Source: Streptococcus minor DSM 17118
GTDB taxonomy: Bacteria; Bacillota; Bacilli; Lactobacillales; Streptococcaceae
Direction of reading: 5' to 3'
DNA: 64,000 nt
Assembly (NCBI RefSeq): GCF_000377005.1
Contig: NZ_AQYB01000031.1
Span: forward strand, 119,991-183,990
Shown: positions 55,894 through 64,000 of the stretch, in pieces
Position numbering within the stretch: position 1 is the stretch's first letter
How the letters are laid out: each line of letters begins with the position of its first letter
Notes under the pieces: model-generated
What the model saw: the letters and a program-made list of their open reading frames with translations, nothing else
Told to the model about the DNA's origin: nothing
Database searches by the model: none
Program-made: the position numbers and the translations under genes

Positions 55894-56332
55894 GTGCAAT
55901 TTTTGGATAATCGCATGGTAATACGTCAATAGAGCTACCGTTCGGTTTGAGCCTTTTGAACCTAAAGTAGTTTTTAAAGACACTACCATGAGGAAAGTCC
56001 ATGCTAGCACTGGCTGTGATGCCAGTAGTGTTTGTGCTAGGCGAAACCATAAGCCTAGGGACGTCTTAGACGTTACGGCGGTCGAAATAGCTAAGTCTCT
56101 TGAGATAGGCTAAAATAGACCTGAAAGTGCCACAGTGACGGAGTTTTCATGGAAACATGAAAAGTGGAACGCGGTAAACCCCTCAAGCTAGCAACCCAAA
56201 TTTCGGTCGGGGCACGGGAAAGCTGGAAACGAACAGACTTTCCTGACTGCAATGAGCAGTAGACAGATGATTATCGAAGGTGGTAGTACCTAGTACCACT
56301 GGAACAAAACATGGCTTATAGAAAATTGCATA
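55894..56332 (+). ncRNA. rnpB: RNase P RNA (class B)
   Basis: The 5' end (GTGCAATTTTTGG) pairs with the 3' end (AAAATTGCA, 56322-56330), forming P1. Conserved core blocks are present: GAGGAAAGTCCATGCT (about 55989-56005), the CR-II/III-like AGTGCCACAGTGACGGAG (about 56126), GGAACGCGGTAAACCCC, and the CR-V-like tail ACAGATGATTATCGAAG (about 56261). Length about 439 nt. It is placed between gpsB and the rRNA methyltransferase, the streptococcal context. Ends are accurate to a few bases. Confidence 0.93.
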
Positions 56333-56339
56333 ATAGGTA

Positions 56340-56373
56340 GAGTCTAGGACGAAAGTACCTAGACTTTTCTTTA
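56340..56373 (+). terminator. Terminator of rnpB
   Basis: AGTCTAGG (56341-56348) with CCTAGACT (56358-56365), followed by TTTCTTT. Confidence 0.85.
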
Positions 56374-56406
56374 TAAAATAGTAGCTTAGATACATGAAAT
56401 CGAGAA

Positions 56407-57576
56407 ATGATGAAAACAAATTTTAAGTTAGTGGCGACCGCAGCAGCTGGTTTAGAAGCAGTTGTGGGTCGTGAAATTCGTGACCTGGGCTATGATTGCC
56501 AGGTAGAAAATGGGCGCGTGCGCTTTGATGGTGACCTTTCAGCCATTATCAAGAGTAACCTTTGGTTGAGAGCGGCAGACCGTATCAAAATCATTGTCGG
56601 TCAGTTTCCGGCCTCTACCTTTGAAGAACTCTTTCAGGGTGTCTATCGTTTGGATTGGGAGCACTACCTGCCACTAGGTTGCAAGTTTCCAATTTCCAAG
56701 GCCAAATGTGTCAAATCCAAGCTCCACAATGAACCCAGTGTTCAGGCTATTTCTAAAAAAGCAGTAGTTAAAAAGCTACAAAAGCATTTTCACAGGCCTG
56801 AAGGAGTTCCTCTTCAAGAGACTGGAGCGGAATTTAAAATAGAGGTCTCTATCCTAAAAGATGTAGCAACTGTTTTCATAGATACCACAGGATCTAGCCT
56901 CTTTAAGCGAGGCTATCGCGTCGAGAAAGGTGGAGCACCAATTAAGGAAAATATGGCTGCAGCCATCCTACTCTTATCCAACTGGTATCCTGATAAACCC
57001 CTCATCGACCCAACTTGTGGTTCGGGGACCTTCTGTATCGAAGCAGCTATGATAGCTCGGAAGATAGCCCCTGGTCTAAAGAGGAGTTTTGCCTTTGAGG
57101 AATGGAACTGGGTGGACAAAACACTTGTCCAACAAGCCCGTCAAGAAGCTCAAGCTACGATTGTTCAGGATTTAGTTCTGGATATTTCAGGATATGATAT
57201 TGACGGTCGTATGATTGATATTGCTAAGAAAAATGCTGTTGCAGCAGGTGTTGACTCGGACATTCACTTTAAGCAAATGCGTCTGCAAGATTTGAAAACG
57301 GACAAGATAAATGGGGTTATTCTTTCTAATCCACCTTATGGAGAGCGTTTATTAAATGATGATGCCATTGCCAAATTGTATCAAGAGATGGGAGAAACCT
57401 TTTCCCCACTTGTAACTTGGTCCAAGTTTATCTTGACGAGCGATGAACAATTTGAGACGCGTTATGGTCGATTGGCAGATAAAAAGCGTAAGCTATATAA
57501 TGGAACCTTGAAAGTTGACCTCTACCAATTTTTTGGGAAAAGAGTCAAACGCATGATCCCAGAAGAAGGAGACTAG
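56407..57576 (+). CDS. THUMP-domain class I rRNA methyltransferase (RlmL N-terminal-like)
   Basis: 389 residues. Ferredoxin-like start (FKLVATAAAGLEAVVGREIR), THUMP domain about 60-165, then the UPF0020 methyltransferase: LIDPTCGSGTFCIEAAMIAR (near 200) and the adenine/guanine-N6/N2 motif NPPY in VILSNPPYGERL (near 308). The family methylates 23S rRNA guanines (m2G); the exact site is not shown by the sequence. Start at 56407 or the adjacent ATG 56410. Co-oriented with mapZ, 4 bases apart. Confidence 0.88.
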   Translation: MMKTNFKLVATAAAGLEAVVGREIRDLGYDCQVENGRVRFDGDLSAIIKSNLWLRAADRIKIIVGQFPASTFEELFQGVYRLDWEHYLPLGCKFPISKAKCVKSKLHNEPSVQAISKKAVVKKLQKHFHRPEGVPLQETGAEFKIEVSILKDVATVFIDTTGSSLFKRGYRVEKGGAPIKENMAAAILLLSNWYPDKPLIDPTCGSGTFCIEAAMIARKIAPGLKRSFAFEEWNWVDKTLVQQARQEAQATIVQDLVLDISGYDIDGRMIDIAKKNAVAAGVDSDIHFKQMRLQDLKTDKINGVILSNPPYGERLLNDDAIAKLYQEMGETFSPLVTWSKFILTSDEQFETRYGRLADKKRKLYNGTLKVDLYQFFGKRVKRMIPEEGD

Positions 57577-57580
57577 AAAA

Positions 57581-59059
57581 GTGTCAAAAAAAAATAAGCA
57601 ACATTCTCATAACAATCCAGAAAAAAATGAAGAAAAAATCTTAAAGTTTGATGATATCAAGGATATGACTGTGGGACAGGTCGTTCGTAAACAACGCGAT
57701 CTCAAAGATGGTATTGAAGAAGATGACAATGTCCTAGATCGCTATATCAAACAGCACCGTGAAGATATTGAAGCGGAAAAATTTGAAACTCTTGTGAATG
57801 CTCCAGCTCTCTCGGATGAGAGTATTGAAGAAGTCACTGAAACTGAAGAAGCCGTTGGGGAAAGCAGTACTGGGGAAACTGCTTCAGAGATAACATCTAC
57901 TGTAGAAGAGGATAACCTGACTGATGTTCAAGTAGCCACAGAAGCGGATCTTCAGATTCACAAGGTTAGTGAATCCCAAAAAGAGAAAGTTTCTCCAATG
58001 GTACCAGTGCCAACAGACAGTGATGTTGAACTTGACGACGATAAGATTGAAAACAAAAAGAGAGTGTTGATCTGGCTTGCATTAGCGACCACTTTTGTAG
58101 CAGTGTTAGCGACTGCTTTTGTTTGGATGAATAATACGAACAACAACCAAACAACAGATTCTACAAGCTCAACCAGCAAAACTTCTTCTAGTTCGACAGA
58201 TGCTAATATAGTAGCTTTTAACGAATTGTACGCATCTTTCTTCACAGACAGCAGTCAAACCAAGCTGAAAAATAGTGAGTTTGATAAGTTGGAACAATTA
58301 AAAGCAGCTCTTGATAACATTGGAACTTCCAATGCGGGCTATAAGACAGCCAAGGCCAAATATGATATCTTAGCAAAAGCTATACAGGCCATCAAGGCTA
58401 TGAATGATAAATTTGACAAGCCGGTGATTGTTGATGGAGAACTAGATACAACAGCTACCGTTAAACCAGGGATGAGCTTTGAGGCGGTATCAACAGGCTT
58501 ATCAGCAGTGGATACTCTCTTGACTTCTGCTATCAATATGGGACGTACCCAGAAACCTTCAGATGGAGGTGCGGGTCAACAAGTTCAAGCATCAGATGCA
58601 GGTGCAGGGCAAGGTCAAGCCGGTGGTTCTCCTGAAGCTGGTTCAGCTCAAGACACCCCTGCCGCTCCTATTGCACCAGCACCACCAGCTGCATCTGTCA
58701 ATCCAAACAATCCTGGTTGGGTAAATGTTGCTGGTATTATCTACGGTATGGAAATTCCAGCTGATTTGCAATTACAACGACACCTCAGCAGGGTTCCATA
58801 CAATCAATCTGCTATCGATGATGTTCATAACGAGGCATGGGTTTTCAATCCAGGTATTTTGGAAAATATTATCAATATTGCACGCGAACGTGGCCATATT
58901 TCTGGCAATGAATATTATCTTGAGAAAGTCAATATTATCAACGGTCGTGGGTATTATAACCTTTTTAGAACGGATGGCACTTATTTGTTCTCTATAAACT
59001 GTAAGACGGGCTACTTTGTTGGAAATGCTCCTGGTCGTGCAGATGATTTAGATTTTTAA
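57581..59059 (+). CDS. mapZ: Mid-cell-anchored protein Z (MapZ)
   Basis: 492 residues from GTG 57581 (GGAG upstream). Cytoplasmic FtsZ-binding part (residues about 18-42, LKFDDIKDMTVGQVVRKQRD) and a long acidic region with Thr residues that in pneumococcus are phosphorylated by StkP. One membrane helix (about 157-180, RVLIWLALATTFVAVLATAF). Extracellular part in two modules (about 205-325 and 375-492) joined by a Gly/Ala/Gln/Pro-rich linker. MapZ forms the ring that positions division. In pneumococcus gnd follows mapZ; here a terminator and other genes do. Confidence 0.92.
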   Translation: MSKKNKQHSHNNPEKNEEKILKFDDIKDMTVGQVVRKQRDLKDGIEEDDNVLDRYIKQHREDIEAEKFETLVNAPALSDESIEEVTETEEAVGESSTGETASEITSTVEEDNLTDVQVATEADLQIHKVSESQKEKVSPMVPVPTDSDVELDDDKIENKKRVLIWLALATTFVAVLATAFVWMNNTNNNQTTDSTSSTSKTSSSSTDANIVAFNELYASFFTDSSQTKLKNSEFDKLEQLKAALDNIGTSNAGYKTAKAKYDILAKAIQAIKAMNDKFDKPVIVDGELDTTATVKPGMSFEAVSTGLSAVDTLLTSAINMGRTQKPSDGGAGQQVQASDAGAGQGQAGGSPEAGSAQDTPAAPIAPAPPAASVNPNNPGWVNVAGIIYGMEIPADLQLQRHLSRVPYNQSAIDDVHNEAWVFNPGILENIINIARERGHISGNEYYLEKVNIINGRGYYNLFRTDGTYLFSINCKTGYFVGNAPGRADDLDF

Positions 59060-59063
59060 CATA

Positions 59064-59097
59064 AAAACGAGCTTGGATATCCAAGCTCGTTTTGTTA
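59064..59097. terminator. Bidirectional terminator after mapZ
   Basis: A 30-base perfect palindrome, AAAACGAGCTTGGAT (59064-59078) and its complement (59079-59093), followed by GTTATT; it also serves the convergent minus-strand gene. Confidence 0.88.
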
Positions 59098-59691
59098 TTG
59101 CCGAATGGTGACTGTCGGATGAACTAATGAGATGTGTTTCAGCAAGAAATGGACAGCAGGGTGATCGAGTATATTATATGTCAATCTAGCTACTCGTTTT
59201 TCTCCTTGGTAGAATGTCAGTACAACGGTTCCTCTTATTCCATGCCGTATCCTTAAGATATGTATCTGATCAAAATTACTTTTTGTCAGGATTTTTTGGT
59301 GAAGGTTCCCATTAATGATCAATCCTTCTTGGGAGAAGAGATAAGGGGGAATCCCAGAAAACACTCGGGGGATAGAGTGACAGTAGTCCTGATAAAGATT
59401 GGCATAGTAGTCATTCAGATGTTCTAGTTGCATGAAAAGTTTGCCAAATCTCCTGATAATTAGCCAAATTAAAGGTAAGATAGCTAACAGAATAACCATA
59501 AAGACAGAGAGCAAGGGGACTCCAGCAAAATCCCAAAAACTTCCTGAAATTGCTCGATTCTTATAATTTTGAAATGCTAAATACCCAAGAGATGAAACGG
59601 TCACTAGATCGATAGACAAAAGAAAAACAATCGCAAGCAGTCGGAGTATTTTGAGATTATGGATTTCTTTTTCAATAAATGGGTGAATCAT
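59095..59691 (-). CDS. Two-helix membrane protein, unknown
   Basis: 198 residues. Two membrane segments: about 17-39 (LRLLAIVFLLSIDLVTVSSL) and 58-80 (LLSVFMVILLAILPLIWLII), then a soluble domain of about 115 residues with beta-strand character (GTVVLTFYQGEKRVARLTYN). The layout (two helices near the N-terminus and a small cytosolic domain) recalls PH-like bacterial proteins, but no family is certain. Alone between a terminator and luxS, which is on the same strand upstream. Confidence 0.7.
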   Translation of the reverse strand: MIHPFIEKEIHNLKILRLLAIVFLLSIDLVTVSSLGYLAFQNYKNRAISGSFWDFAGVPLLSVFMVILLAILPLIWLIIRRFGKLFMQLEHLNDYYANLYQDYCHSIPRVFSGIPPYLFSQEGLIINGNLHQKILTKSNFDQIHILRIRHGIRGTVVLTFYQGEKRVARLTYNILDHPAVHFLLKHISLVHPTVTIRQ

Positions 59692-59836
59692 GAGTATCCT
59701 TTCAAAAAAAGTGATAAAGAAATCAATATAAGATCAATATAAGATTAGAAAATGAAGCGCATAAAACCGAATAAACCACTATATTTTTCTTCAGTCAATT
59801 TCGGATTTCTTTTTCATACTAAGGTTACTTCGTGGC

Positions 59837-60319
59837 TCACTTTACCTGTCTGTCAAAAGCATTGCTAGAGATACCTTGCTCTAAAATCAGTTTTGCCCAT
59901 TCTTTGGCAGAATGTAGGCTATGATCCTTGTAGTTGCCACAGGACTCAATGGTAGTCCCTGGCACATCTTCCCAGCTAGTTCTCTCTGCTATTTCCAAAA
60001 GGCAGTCGCTGATAACATGGGCGATTTCTTCAGCAGTCGGTTGACCCCAAACAATCATATGAAAACCTGTTCGACAGCCAAACGGTGAGCAGTCAATCAT
60101 CCCCTCCATCCGCTGGCGAATCAACTTGGCTAGCAAGTGTTCAATCGTGTGTAGGCCAGCTGTATCCATGGCATTATGATTTGGTTGAATCAGCCGGATA
60201 TCAAAGTTAGTAATAACATCACCTTTAGGACCATACTCCTCTGAAATCAGACGGACATAGGGTGCTTTGACAGCAGTGTGGTCTAATTCAAAACTTTCAA
60301 CGATGACTTTTTTACTCAT
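59837..60319 (-). CDS. luxS: S-ribosylhomocysteine lyase LuxS
   Basis: 160 residues, the standard size. Metal site H57xxEH61 (GLHTIEHLL) and C127 ([11 protein letters not shown]); catalytic Cys in GCRTGFHM (near 82). It splits S-ribosylhomocysteine to homocysteine and the AI-2 precursor. AAAGGAG upstream on the minus strand; an extended -10 TGGTATAAT is found at about 60362-60354. Confidence 0.96.
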   Translation of the reverse strand: MSKKVIVESFELDHTAVKAPYVRLISEEYGPKGDVITNFDIRLIQPNHNAMDTAGLHTIEHLLAKLIRQRMEGMIDCSPFGCRTGFHMIVWGQPTAEEIAHVISDCLLEIAERTSWEDVPGTTIESCGNYKDHSLHSAKEWAKLILEQGISSNAFDRQVK

Positions 60320-60377
60320 ATAGTCGTCTCCTTTTTACAATGGTTATAGCATGATTATACCATATTCAAAAATTGAT

Positions 60378-60406
60378 TTGTGAAATCGTTTGAAATATGA
60401 TAGAAT
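60378..60406 (+). promoter_or_regulatory. Promoter of rny
   Basis: TTGTGA (60378-60383), 17-bp spacer, TAGAAT (60401-60406), about 20 bases away from the divergent luxS promoter. Confidence 0.7.
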
Positions 60407-60455
60407 GATAAAAGGATTTTCTATGAAATCCAATGAATAAAATTTGAGGTGGAAG

Positions 60456-62069
60456 ATGGATATTACATTTATAGTAATTGCAGTCAGTTCCGCTCTCATT
60501 GGTTTAGTGGTAGGTTACCTAGCCATTTCTCTGAAGATGAAATCTGCTAAAGAAACTGCAGAATTGACACTTTTAAATGCGGAACAAGAAGCAAGTAATG
60601 TCCGTGGCAAAGCTGAGCAAGAGGCAGAGTCCATTGTTCAAACAGCCAAACGTGACCGTCAGTCCTTGAAAAAGGAATTGCTTTTGGAAGCTAAGGAAGA
60701 GGCTCGTAAATACCGTGAAGAAGTTGCAGAAGAATTCAAAGCTGAGCGACAAGAACTGCGTCAAACCGAACTGCGTTTGACAGAGCGAGCAAGCAGCTTG
60801 GATCGCAAAGACGATAATTTGACGAGCAAAGAAAAGACTTTGGAGCAAAAAGAACAAAGTCTGATGGATAAATCTAAACACATTGATGAGCGTGAAAAAA
60901 AGGTTGCAAAATTAGAAGAGGAAAAAACTCTTGAGTTGGAAAAAGTGGCTGCTTTGAGCCAAGAAGAAGCTCGAGAGCAGATTTTGGTAGAGACCCGCGA
61001 CAAACTCTCACATGAAGTTGCAACGCGTATCAAAGAAGCGGAGCGTGAGATCAAGGAACGTTCCGATAAGATGGCAAAAGATCTTTTGGCCCAAGCGATG
61101 CAACGCATCTCGGGCGAGTATGTGGCGGAGCAAACCGTTACCTCTGTTCATTTACCAGATGATGCGATGAAGGGTCGAGTAATTGGCCGTGAAGGTCGAA
61201 ATATTCGAACTTTTGAAAGTCTCACAGGGATTGATGTCATTATTGACGACACGCCAGAAGTAGTTGTACTCTCTGGTTTTGATCCAATCCGTCGGGAGAT
61301 TGCCCGCATGACTATGGAGGCGCTCCTGCAAGATGGTCGTATCCATCCAGCTCGTATCGAGGAGCTAGTAGAGAAACACCGTCTTGAAATGGACAACCGT
61401 ATTCGTGAGTATGGTGAGGCAGCAGCCTATGAAATTGGTGCACCAAACCTTCATACAGATTTGATTAAAACAATGGGACGTTTGCATTTCCGTACTTCCT
61501 ATGGGCAAAACGTCCTACGCCATTCCATCGAAGTGGCTAAGTTGGCAGGTGTTTTGGCAGCTGAGTTGGGTGAAAATGTCAGCTTGGCTCGTCGTGCTGG
61601 ATTTTTGCATGACATTGGTAAAGCTATTGATAGAGAAGTTGATGGTAGCCATGTCGAGATTGGAACAGAGTTGGCTCGTAAATATAAGGAACATCCAGTA
61701 GTTATCAATACTATTGCTTCTCACCATGGTGATGTAGAAGCGACCAGCACCATTGCGGTTATTGTAGCGGCAGCGGATGCCTTGAGTGCCGCTCGCCCAG
61801 GCTCTCGTCGTGAATCTATGGAAGCCTATATCAAGCGTTTGAAAGACCTAGAAGAGATTGCCAATAGTTTCGAAGGGATCAAACAAACCTATGCTATCCA
61901 AGCAGGCCGTGAAGTTCGTATTATCGTGCATCCAAATAAAATCAGTGATGATAAAATCACTATTTTGGCCCACGATATTCGTGAAAAAATTGAGAACAAC
62001 TTGGATTATCCAGGAAATATCAAAGTTACCGTTATCCGTGAAACACGAGCGACAGATGTTGCGAAATAA
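60456..62069 (+). CDS. rny: Ribonuclease Y
   Basis: 537 residues from ATG 60456 (GAGGTGG upstream). N-terminal membrane helix 2-24 ([20 protein letters not shown]), long coiled coil about 30-210, KH domain ([20 protein letters not shown], near 235) and HD domain with [16 protein letters not shown] (H-D near 380) and [10 protein letters not shown]. It is the main mRNA-turnover endonuclease of Firmicutes without RNase E. Confidence 0.96.
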   Translation: MDITFIVIAVSSALIGLVVGYLAISLKMKSAKETAELTLLNAEQEASNVRGKAEQEAESIVQTAKRDRQSLKKELLLEAKEEARKYREEVAEEFKAERQELRQTELRLTERASSLDRKDDNLTSKEKTLEQKEQSLMDKSKHIDEREKKVAKLEEEKTLELEKVAALSQEEAREQILVETRDKLSHEVATRIKEAEREIKERSDKMAKDLLAQAMQRISGEYVAEQTVTSVHLPDDAMKGRVIGREGRNIRTFESLTGIDVIIDDTPEVVVLSGFDPIRREIARMTMEALLQDGRIHPARIEELVEKHRLEMDNRIREYGEAAAYEIGAPNLHTDLIKTMGRLHFRTSYGQNVLRHSIEVAKLAGVLAAELGENVSLARRAGFLHDIGKAIDREVDGSHVEIGTELARKYKEHPVVINTIASHHGDVEATSTIAVIVAAADALSAARPGSRRESMEAYIKRLKDLEEIANSFEGIKQTYAIQAGREVRIIVHPNKISDDKITILAHDIREKIENNLDYPGNIKVTVIRETRATDVAK

Positions 62070-62091
62070 GCAGACATCAACTATTGAAAAT

Positions 62092-62141
62092 AGCCCCCAA
62101 AAGTTAGAGAAAATCTCTAAACAAATGGGGCGCTTTTTTTA
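62092..62141 (+). terminator. Terminator of rny
   Basis: Two-part stem: AGCCCC (62092-62097) with GGGGCGCT (62128-62135), and inner TTAGAG-AAAAT-CTCTAA (62105-62121), then T7. Confidence 0.75.
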
Positions 62142-62262
62142 TGAATTCGAGCTATAAAGACAGAGACAAAATTGCTAAATGAAGATGAAGCAAGATATCA
62201 TTTGGAAAGTTGAAAAAATATCTCAAAAAAAGTCAAAATTAATAGTGTTTCTATCTATTAAG

Positions 62263-62271
62263 TGGTATAAT
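62263..62271 (+). promoter_or_regulatory. Extended -10 promoter of the surface adhesin gene
   Basis: TGG-TATAAT at 62263-62271, 81 bases before the ATG. No convincing -35. Confidence 0.5.
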
Positions 62272-62351
62272 TAAGACGTATTTTTTATAATCCTTTTCGG
62301 AGTGGATTGTGATAAAGTACATAGATGAAATAATATAGAAAGGATATTAAT

Positions 62352-64000
62352 ATGAAAAAGAAACTATCTTCTTGGCTTCAGTTGGTCATTCTATTCTTAG
62401 GAATTGTTGTGCCATCATTTTCAAGCATATCTCCAGTTGAAGCTAAAGAAGTTGCTGGTGTCATTACTTCTATGAGCCTTTCAAATCAAGACGGTGCTCC
62501 GCTTGGTCCAAGCTATGACATGTGGCAACAATTTCGTATTAATGCGACCTTTGCTTTACCAAATAATACGGTGAATGCAGGGGACACGACGACGATTACT
62601 CTTCCGCAAGAATTGGCATTTGCTGTCACGACGAGTATTGAGTTGAAGGATTCAAGTGATAATGTAGTTGCGAATGCAACCCTTGATGGGGATGCTAAGA
62701 CCATTACCTTAACCTATACAAATTATGCAGAAACTCATTCAAACGTAACAGGAAATTTCTTCTTCTATGGACGAGTGGATCATAATGTTGTTCAAAATGA
62801 GCAAGATATTGATGTTACTTTGAATGTTCAAGGAGCGCCAATCAACGCTGGTAAAATTCACTACAATGGACCTCCAGGACAGTACAGCTCATTGCTTGAA
62901 AAATCTGGTTGGCAAGATGATAAAGATGTCAATAGAATGAAATATGAGCTGGCAATCAATAGAAATATGGAGAGCCTTACCAACCTTGTCATTAAAGATA
63001 AGATTTTAAGTCCAGGTTTAGAGTTGATTCCAGATTCCTTCCAAGTCTACCGTTTGGATTGGTCTTGGGACAATGGTGTTTGGAAACACACTAACCATGA
63101 AGATATCACTTCCCAGCTCAATATTCAGATTGCACCAGACAACCGCAGTTTTTCTATTGACTTAGGTTCTCTTAATCACAAAGGGATTTTGATCAACTAT
63201 GATGTGCGCCTTCCGTACACACCGGTTGATGGTGAAGTCTTTGAAAATGAGGCAGAATTAAAATCAAATGATACTGTGATTGGTGGAGATCTTCAAGCTA
63301 CCACTTACTTTGTGGCTGGTGGTTCAGCAGAAGGTTATGTCTTTAGCATTGACATCACTAAGACAGATGAAGGTGGACAACCACTTGCAGGCGCAGTATT
63401 TGAGGTAGTTCGTAATCGTAATGGTGTAGTAGTAAATACTCTGACTACCGATAATAGTGGTAAAGCAGTATTTACAGGTCTTCTTAAGGATGAGTATACC
63501 ATTCGTGAAGTTACTCCTCCTCCAGGTTACAAGCCGTTAGCTAATACTATTGCAGTTACTCCAAATGACTTTGGAACTACAAAAGTTGCTTCTTTTACTA
63601 TCAAAAATGAAAAAGAAGAGCAACCTAAGAAAATCACTTTTTCTAAAGTCAACCTTGGTGGTAGCGAAGTAGCTGGTGCAGAAGTCGAAATTTACAAAGG
63701 TAATACAGTCGCTGGTGATCCAGTTGCGAAATGGACTTCAACGACCACACCAAAAGAACTGGACTTGGCTCCAGGTACCTACGTTTTCCATGAGAAGGCA
63801 GCTCCGAACGGTCTTCTTAAAGTAACGGATATTACTTTTGAAGTGAAAGACAACGGTACTGTAGAGGTAACCAATATTGGTCAAAAAGACGCTAAGGGTG
63901 AAGACAACCAAGTAGTTACTGCTGGTTCCAAAATCACTATCACTGATAAGACAGATGATCTACCACGTAAGATTACCTTCTCTAAAGTAAACCTTGGTGG
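62352..64000 (+). CDS. Large surface adhesin with Cna/SpaA-type repeats, N-terminal part (cut by window end)
   Basis: Open from ATG 62352 (AAGGA upstream) to the edge, 549 codons. Signal peptide about 1-36 (LQLVILFLGIVVPSFSSISP, cleaved near VEA-KE). MSCRAMM-like N-terminal region about 40-325 (beta-rich, with TTTITLPQELAFAV). A SpaA/Cna-B prealbumin-like domain about 335-420 (VFSIDITKTDEGGQPLAGAV, GLLKDEYTIREVTPPPGY, with the Lys and Glu expected for an isopeptide bond). From residue 427 a repeat of 113 residues (KITFSKVNLGGSEVAGAEVE) begins again at 63969. An LPXTG anchor is expected beyond the window. Confidence 0.88.
   Translation, partial: MKKKLSSWLQLVILFLGIVVPSFSSISPVEAKEVAGVITSMSLSNQDGAPLGPSYDMWQQFRINATFALPNNTVNAGDTTTITLPQELAFAVTTSIELKDSSDNVVANATLDGDAKTITLTYTNYAETHSNVTGNFFFYGRVDHNVVQNEQDIDVTLNVQGAPINAGKIHYNGPPGQYSSLLEKSGWQDDKDVNRMKYELAINRNMESLTNLVIKDKILSPGLELIPDSFQVYRLDWSWDNGVWKHTNHEDITSQLNIQIAPDNRSFSIDLGSLNHKGILINYDVRLPYTPVDGEVFENEAELKSNDTVIGGDLQATTYFVAGGSAEGYVFSIDITKTDEGGQPLAGAVFEVVRNRNGVVVNTLTTDNSGKAVFTGLLKDEYTIREVTPPPGYKPLANTIAVTPNDFGTTKVASFTIKNEKEEQPKKITFSKVNLGGSEVAGAEVEIYKGNTVAGDPVAKWTSTTTPKELDLAPGTYVFHEKAAPNGLLKVTDITFEVKDNGTVEVTNIGQKDAKGEDNQVVTAGSKITITDKTDDLPRKITFSKVNLG
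63630..64000 (+). repeat. 339-base tandem repeat unit in the adhesin gene
   Basis: The coding sequence for KITFSKVNLGG at 63630 returns at 63969, exactly 339 bases (113 codons) later; only the first 32 bases of the second unit are in the window. Synonymous differences separate the copies. Confidence 0.7.

Noticed and set aside
55766..56050. Minus-strand frame over gpsB and rnpB
   Set aside because: It covers the RNase P RNA gene and the end of gpsB in antisense; no start signal.

Overview
The window is a low-GC Firmicute chromosome that fits a Mitis-group Streptococcus close to, but not, S. pneumoniae. The genes recognised from the protein sequences (ccrZ-trmB, nusA-infB-rbfA, gpsB-rnpB-mapZ, pbp1A-recU, luxS, rny) are typical of streptococci. 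Many proteins (PBP1A, the IF2 N-terminus, an E2 that carries a lipoyl domain) differ clearly from the pneumococcal versions I remember. The species call is inference.

Layout. 1-900: tail of an Asp23/Gls24-CsbD stress cluster. 964-1593: a GntR/RCK_C regulator of BusR type. 1693-7072: the yqeG-yqeH-yhbY-nadD-yqeK-isochorismatase-rsfS-methyltransferase cluster (ribosome assembly, NAD, small-molecule metabolism). 7098-9647: HIT protein divergent from ecsAB. 9698-11130: ccrZ-trmB. 11213-13756: pepN. 13792-19677: rimP-nusA-rnpM-ylxQ-infB-rbfA behind a consensus promoter and a 250-nt leader. 19818-21297: an excalibur-domain protein and a TRIC/UPF0126 membrane protein. 21528-27364: a pyruvate (or acetoin) dehydrogenase operon whose E2 and E3 both start with an almost identical lipoyl domain; lplA at 46670, a lipoate ligase, can serve it.

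28715-38809 is a foreign element of about 10 kb, best read as an integrative mobilizable element. It has a VirD4/TraG-like coupling ATPase, a Replic_Relax-family protein, a TnpW-like small protein and a TnpX/TndX-type large serine recombinase at the right end. The left part holds a small serine recombinase, a run of tiny Cys-rich genes missed by a simple ORF search, and a 1-kb RNA-rich block (30659-31660). That block contains a promoter-to-terminator structured RNA of about 194 nt, a small membrane-protein gene whose 5' and 3' flanks are complementary, and two opposing promoters with TTCGAA boxes. It is followed by a 370-residue protein of no recognised family. This block is the best candidate for an undescribed system.

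38874-46480: sugar and accessory region with an ABM-domain protein, an AraC regulator, a VOC protein, an AEC transporter and a GH1-phosphatase-phosphatase-GH1 operon, plus a deleted GH1 remnant. 46670-51286: lplA, a secreted CHAP/Big2 protein, trhO and a second secreted protein sharing the same C-terminal repeats. 51393-54884: rsmG and the recU-pbp1A pair (minus strand). 54956-59059: ypsA, gpsB, RNase P RNA, an rRNA methyltransferase and mapZ, a division and cell-wall neighbourhood. 59095-62069: a membrane protein, luxS and rny. 62352-end: the start of a large repeat-containing surface adhesin cut by the window edge. I saw no tRNA, rRNA operon, CRISPR array or intact insertion sequence.
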